Below are positions 15,390-18,023 of a stretch of 18,023 bases of DNA, one piece after another. The notes under the pieces were generated by a model. It searched no databases. It saw only the letters and a list, made by a program, of their open reading frames with translations, and had not been told where the DNA came from. Position 1 is the first letter of the stretch. Each line of letters begins with the position of its first letter. Location of the stretch: the NCBI GenBank assembly GCA_002471805.1, contig DKQR01000084.1, forward strand, positions 1 to 18,023, written 5' to 3'. The stretch is from Fidelibacterota bacterium UBA7303 (lineage in GTDB: Bacteria; Fidelibacterota; Marinisomatia; Marinisomatales; UBA1611). A program made the translations under genes and the position numbers.

Positions 15390-15422
15390 TTAATTCAGTA
15401 AAATATAATAATTACGAATTAA
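15390..15422. repeat. Inverted repeat between convergent DUF4097 and elbB genes
   Basis: TTAATTC (15390-15396) pairs with GAATTAA (15416-15422) and GTAA (15398-15401) with TTAC (15412-15415). This gives 11 pairs with one unpaired A and a 10-nt loop. The right arm includes the last codons and stop of elbB. Lying between convergent genes it may serve as a shared 3' end structure, but there is no T-run on either strand. Confidence 0.5.
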
Positions 15423-16077
15423 CCATCGCCAGTATTTTACTAACTAATTTTTCTATCCCATCCGCCGCTTCCTTGATGGATTTAGCTTCTACATAAGCTG
15501 GCGTGGTTACAATCTTATTTTCTTCATCAATCACAATATCTCCAGCGCCAGCAGATTCCGTTGCAATTCCCATAGCCTGGATATCATTGGAGATGTCCAC
15601 GCTGCAACCACCCGTCACCTTCCCGCTTCTACCCATTTTCTGCAAAATTTTCGCAACCATAACAGGCGCAATACAAATTGCTCCCAACGGTTTCCCCCCT
15701 TCGATGATCTCCATGGTGAGCCGTTGCACATCGTTGACCACGGTACATTCTGGTCCGGTCATAGCATAATCAAAAAGGTTCTTAGCCATACCTGTGCCGC
15801 CCGGAAAAATCAAGGCATCCAATTCATTACCGCTTACGGTAGCTACGTCCACAATATCCCCGCGAGCGATTCGAGCTGCCTCCACAAGAATATTTCGGGC
15901 AGGTTCTACGACCTCTCCATTTAAATGGTTGACCACATGAAACTGATCCATATCAGGTGCCATAATCGTTACATCAGCTCCAGCTCGATCCAGCGCCAAT
16001 AATGTAATTACTGATTCATGAATCTCTGCCCCGTCCTGGGCACCGCAGCCTGATAAAACGACTCCTATTTTTGGCAT
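15412..16077 (-). CDS. elbB: ElbB, DJ-1/PfpI-superfamily glyoxalase-like protein
   Basis: A 221-residue member of the DJ-1/PfpI superfamily, very like E. coli ElbB (formerly 'isoprenoid biosynthesis protein with amidotransferase-like domain'; low glyoxalase activity reported). Diagnostic stretches are KIGVVLSGCGAQDGAEIHES (3-22), the HVVNHLNGE segment (47-55) and RNILVEAARIARG (61-73). The nucleophile Cys135 lies in GAICIAP (132-138), and FPGGTGMAKNL (91-101) is the loop before it. The length is normal. A strong AAGGAG ribosome binding site precedes the ATG, unlike most genes here. The physiological role is uncertain; the family call is firm. Confidence 0.93.
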   Translation of the reverse strand: MPKIGVVLSGCGAQDGAEIHESVITLLALDRAGADVTIMAPDMDQFHVVNHLNGEVVEPARNILVEAARIARGDIVDVATVSGNELDALIFPGGTGMAKNLFDYAMTGPECTVVNDVQRLTMEIIEGGKPLGAICIAPVMVAKILQKMGRSGKVTGGCSVDISNDIQAMGIATESAGAGDIVIDEENKIVTTPAYVEAKSIKEAADGIEKLVSKILAMVNS

Positions 16078-16121
16078 AATTTTTCTCCTTATTTACAGTG
16101 CAGGCACAGCATTCTGAGCCT

Positions 16122-17039
16122 CTATAAATTACTTTTTATATTTCGTTTCAAACCAGCGAATTTGGTCCTTTTAACAGCTGATCCTTTGAATATCTCCCTG
16201 AATTTTTTCTCAGTCAGTTTTTTCCAATCTTCTTTTTTTCGATCCAGGATTTCCTGTCTGGGCTGGAATTCACTTCTGTCAGATTCCCGGGCAAATTTTT
16301 GGTTCCATGGGCAAACTTCCTGGCAAATATCACAGCCATAGATCCAGCCATGAAGGTCATTTTCTGCCTCTGGTAATTCACCGCGATGTTCAATTGTCAG
16401 ATAGGAGATACATTTTCCAGCATCGATCCGGTATTCTTCCAACGCCTGAGTTGGACAGGCATCAATGCAGGCAGCACAACTCCCGCACAGGTCTTCCACG
16501 AATGGGGCATCATATTCCAATTCCATATCCAGGATTAATTCCCCCAAAAATAGCCAGCTACCTTGGTCCTTGGAGATCAGGTTCGTATGTTTTCCAATCC
16601 AACCCAGTCCGGCCCTTTGTGCCCAGGCCTTATCCATCACTGGCGATGTATCCACACAAACTATCCCTTTAATCTCTATGTGTGATTCCTTGATCCATTC
16701 CAGTAATTGGAATATCCGTTTTTTCAATACATCATGATAATCATCCCCCCAGGCATAAGTGGAAAACTTGAGATCAGAATTAATATCATTCTGCCCTTTG
16801 CCAACATGGTAATTCATACCAACGGAGATAATTGATTTTGCTTCCGGGAAATATGTATGGATATTGCCCCGTTCATCCTTTCTTTTTTCCATCCATCCCA
16901 TGGTGGCATGACGTCCAAGATCCAGCCAAGTTTCCAGATTGTTCTTTTCTTTTGGAGTTGGGTCGGCCCTGGCAATTCCTACTTTTTGAAAGCCGAGTTC
17001 CTGTGCTTTTTTCTTTATAGATTCAGATGAAATTTTCAC
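16122..17039 (-). CDS. queG: Epoxyqueuosine reductase
   Basis: A 305-residue cobalamin- and Fe-S-dependent enzyme that reduces epoxyqueuosine to queuosine at the wobble base of GUN-anticodon tRNAs, the last step of queuosine synthesis. The cobalamin-binding domain carries VDTSPVMDKAWAQRAGLGWIG (129-148), with Asp130 as the likely catalytic acid. The ferredoxin-like part has CGSCAACIDACPT (185-197) and GCDICQEVCPWN (235-246), giving eight cysteines with Cys210 among them for two [4Fe-4S] clusters. It lacks the C-terminal HEAT extension of the roughly 380-residue forms. The start is GTG (17039); no in-frame ATG occurs until residue 47, which would remove part of the domain. Divergent from trmH with a 21-bp gap. 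Confidence 0.95.
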   Translation of the reverse strand: MKISSESIKKKAQELGFQKVGIARADPTPKEKNNLETWLDLGRHATMGWMEKRKDERGNIHTYFPEAKSIISVGMNYHVGKGQNDINSDLKFSTYAWGDDYHDVLKKRIFQLLEWIKESHIEIKGIVCVDTSPVMDKAWAQRAGLGWIGKHTNLISKDQGSWLFLGELILDMELEYDAPFVEDLCGSCAACIDACPTQALEEYRIDAGKCISYLTIEHRGELPEAENDLHGWIYGCDICQEVCPWNQKFARESDRSEFQPRQEILDRKKEDWKKLTEKKFREIFKGSAVKRTKFAGLKRNIKSNL

Positions 17040-17060
17040 AAATAGAATTTAACGGATTAT

Positions 17061-17711
17061 ATGACTCCTGAACGATTCCAAAAGATCAAGGTTGTTTTAA
17101 AAAGACGTCAGCCTGATTTGACCATCATTATGGACAATGTACATAAACCCCATAATCTTGCAGCCATTATTCGCTCTTGTGATGCCGTAGGTATCGGGGA
17201 TATTCACGGGATTTCCTCCAATGAACGAAAAGTGGGGACCAATCTCAAATCTGCCGCCGGATCCAATCATTGGGTTCATCTGCATATTCATAATTCTATA
17301 ACGACTGTCCTTTCAAACCTGAGATCAGCTGGTTTTTTTATTTATGCGGCGAATACAAGTGAAAGAGCCAAAGACTATCGCTCCATCGATTATACTGAAC
17401 CAACGGCCATGATTCTTGGCGCCGAACTGGATGGTGTTTCCCCTGGAATACTAAGCCAAATGGATGGTGAGATCATGATTCCTTTGGACGGAATGGTAGC
17501 TAGCTTGAACGTTTCTGTGGCAGCCGCTGTTATCCTTTTTGAAGCTCAAAGACAAAGAAAAGAAGCCGGGCTATATCAAAAAAACAGATTAGATGATAAT
17601 ACCTACAATAAGCTCTTATTTGAATTTTCCTATCCTGATGTGGCTAAACACTGTCAAGAATCTGGTTTATCATATCCTGCTTTGGATAAAGAGGGATACA
17701 TCATAAAATAA
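17061..17711 (+). CDS. trmH: tRNA (guanosine-2'-O-)-methyltransferase (Gm18)
   Basis: A 216-residue SPOUT methyltransferase that 2'-O-methylates G18 in the tRNA D-loop using SAM. The N-terminal MTPERFQKIKVVLKRRQPDL is the TrmH-specific extension. Motif 1 is NVHKPHNLAAIIRSCDAVG (26-44), with Asn32 and the catalytic Arg38. Motif 2 is ILGAELDGVS (118-127). Motif 3 is IPLDGMVASLNVSVAAA (140-156), forming the trefoil knot. The length fits TrmH rather than TrmL or RlmB. The ribosome binding site is weak. It shares a 21-bp spacer with queG, so each promoter must lie partly inside the neighbour's coding region or overlap the other. Confidence 0.95.
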   Translation: MTPERFQKIKVVLKRRQPDLTIIMDNVHKPHNLAAIIRSCDAVGIGDIHGISSNERKVGTNLKSAAGSNHWVHLHIHNSITTVLSNLRSAGFFIYAANTSERAKDYRSIDYTEPTAMILGAELDGVSPGILSQMDGEIMIPLDGMVASLNVSVAAAVILFEAQRQRKEAGLYQKNRLDDNTYNKLLFEFSYPDVAKHCQESGLSYPALDKEGYIIK

Positions 17712-17727
17712 AGTCTACAAAACTAAA

Positions 17728-17745
17728 GTATTGCAATTGCAATAC
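17728..17745. repeat. Perfect 18-bp palindrome between trmH and the MaoC-like gene
   Basis: GTATTGCAATTGCAATAC is self-complementary over all 18 bases with no spacer. It lies 16 bp after the trmH stop and 34 bp from the stop of the convergent gene. With no loop it is a poor hairpin and more like a dimeric-protein binding site, although a position between converging 3' ends would suit a bidirectional terminator. Confidence 0.6.
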
Positions 17746-17779
17746 GAACTATACCCGCCATCACTTAATTTTTTAATGT

Positions 17780-18023
17780 CTAAAAATAGATTCGTAATAC
17801 GGTTTCCGCTACACAGGCATACCGTTTTCTATTTTCCACCTCTACACTGACCTCATTTAAAATCTCAATACTTTTTTTCAATGGCGTTATATTTTTTAAT
17901 CGTATTCGTGCTCTAACCCTGGAACCCGATTTGACCGGAAATGGGAAACGCACCTGGTTCAAGCCATAGTTCACTACCAACCGTGCTTCCGGGTAAAAGT
18001 TCATCTTTACATTTATTGTATCA
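17780..18023 (-). CDS. MaoC-like hotdog dehydratase, C-terminal part only
   Basis: The 3' end of a gene whose start lies beyond the window; 81 codons are visible, and the frame is open to the edge. NYGLNQVRFPFPVKSGSRVRARIR matches the C-terminal half of MaoC-family (R)-specific enoyl-CoA hydratases, which read NYGxNKVRFxxPVxxGSRVR. The closing CVAETVLRIYF also fits. The ATG at 18004 is internal, because the reading frame continues upstream without a stop. The catalytic Asp/His of the hydratase lie in the missing N-terminal half, so activity cannot be judged. Confidence 0.82.
   Translation of the reverse strand, partial: DTINVKMNFYPEARLVVNYGLNQVRFPFPVKSGSRVRARIRLKNITPLKKSIEILNEVSVEVENRKRYACVAETVLRIYF

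Noticed and set aside
17780..18004. Complete 74-residue small protein
   Set aside because: The frame continues upstream to the window edge and the sequence matches the C-terminal half of MaoC dehydratases, so it is a truncated larger gene.
1..18023. Mobile elements, CRISPR arrays, phage genes or defence systems
   Set aside because: No transposase, integrase, spaced direct repeats or defence-protein motifs were found; the content is housekeeping and metabolic.

Overview
The window is gene-dense bacterial chromosome, roughly low-to-mid 40s % G+C by eye. I see no mobile elements, CRISPR arrays, tRNAs or rRNAs. All the recognisable genes are core metabolism, RNA or translation genes. Several features suggest an FCB-group bacterium, possibly a marine Marinimicrobia-like lineage: ThyX-type thymidylate synthase, a Thermus-type homocitrate synthase, a 2-oxoacid:ferredoxin-type oxidoreductase, a DUF4097 surface-type beta-solenoid protein, and the order RNase G - rplU - rpmA - mdh. 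The lineage is inference; only the gene content is seen.

Left part (1-5996): a minus-strand run of homocitrate synthase, glutaryl-CoA dehydrogenase and a membrane-anchored metallophosphoesterase (cut by the window start). It is divergent, across 99 bp, from a plus-strand pair encoding the alpha subunit and a fused beta-gamma subunit of a thiamine-dependent 2-oxoacid oxidoreductase. These four enzymes could catalyse steps between 2-oxoglutarate and crotonyl-CoA through 2-oxoadipate and glutaryl-CoA. This is the most interesting functional hypothesis in the window.

Middle part (5993-10484): a tight minus-strand operon-like run, in transcription order: peptidase E-like S51 hydrolase, TPMT-like methyltransferase, DUF2461 protein, CysQ-like phosphatase, ThyX and RadC. 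Several junctions overlap by 1-4 bp. A 358-bp divergent intergenic region (10485-10842) follows. It holds alternative hairpins just upstream of RNase G and a start-less 41-codon open frame on the minus strand.

Right part (10843-18023): RNase G, ribosomal proteins L21 and L27, a clear rho-independent terminator, malate dehydrogenase, and a secreted DUF4097 protein built of 18-residue repeats. Then come ElbB and QueG (minus), TrmH (plus, divergent from QueG by 21 bp), and the C-terminal end of a MaoC-type dehydratase (minus, cut by the window end). Three A/T-rich inverted repeats sit in the gene-end spacers of this part.
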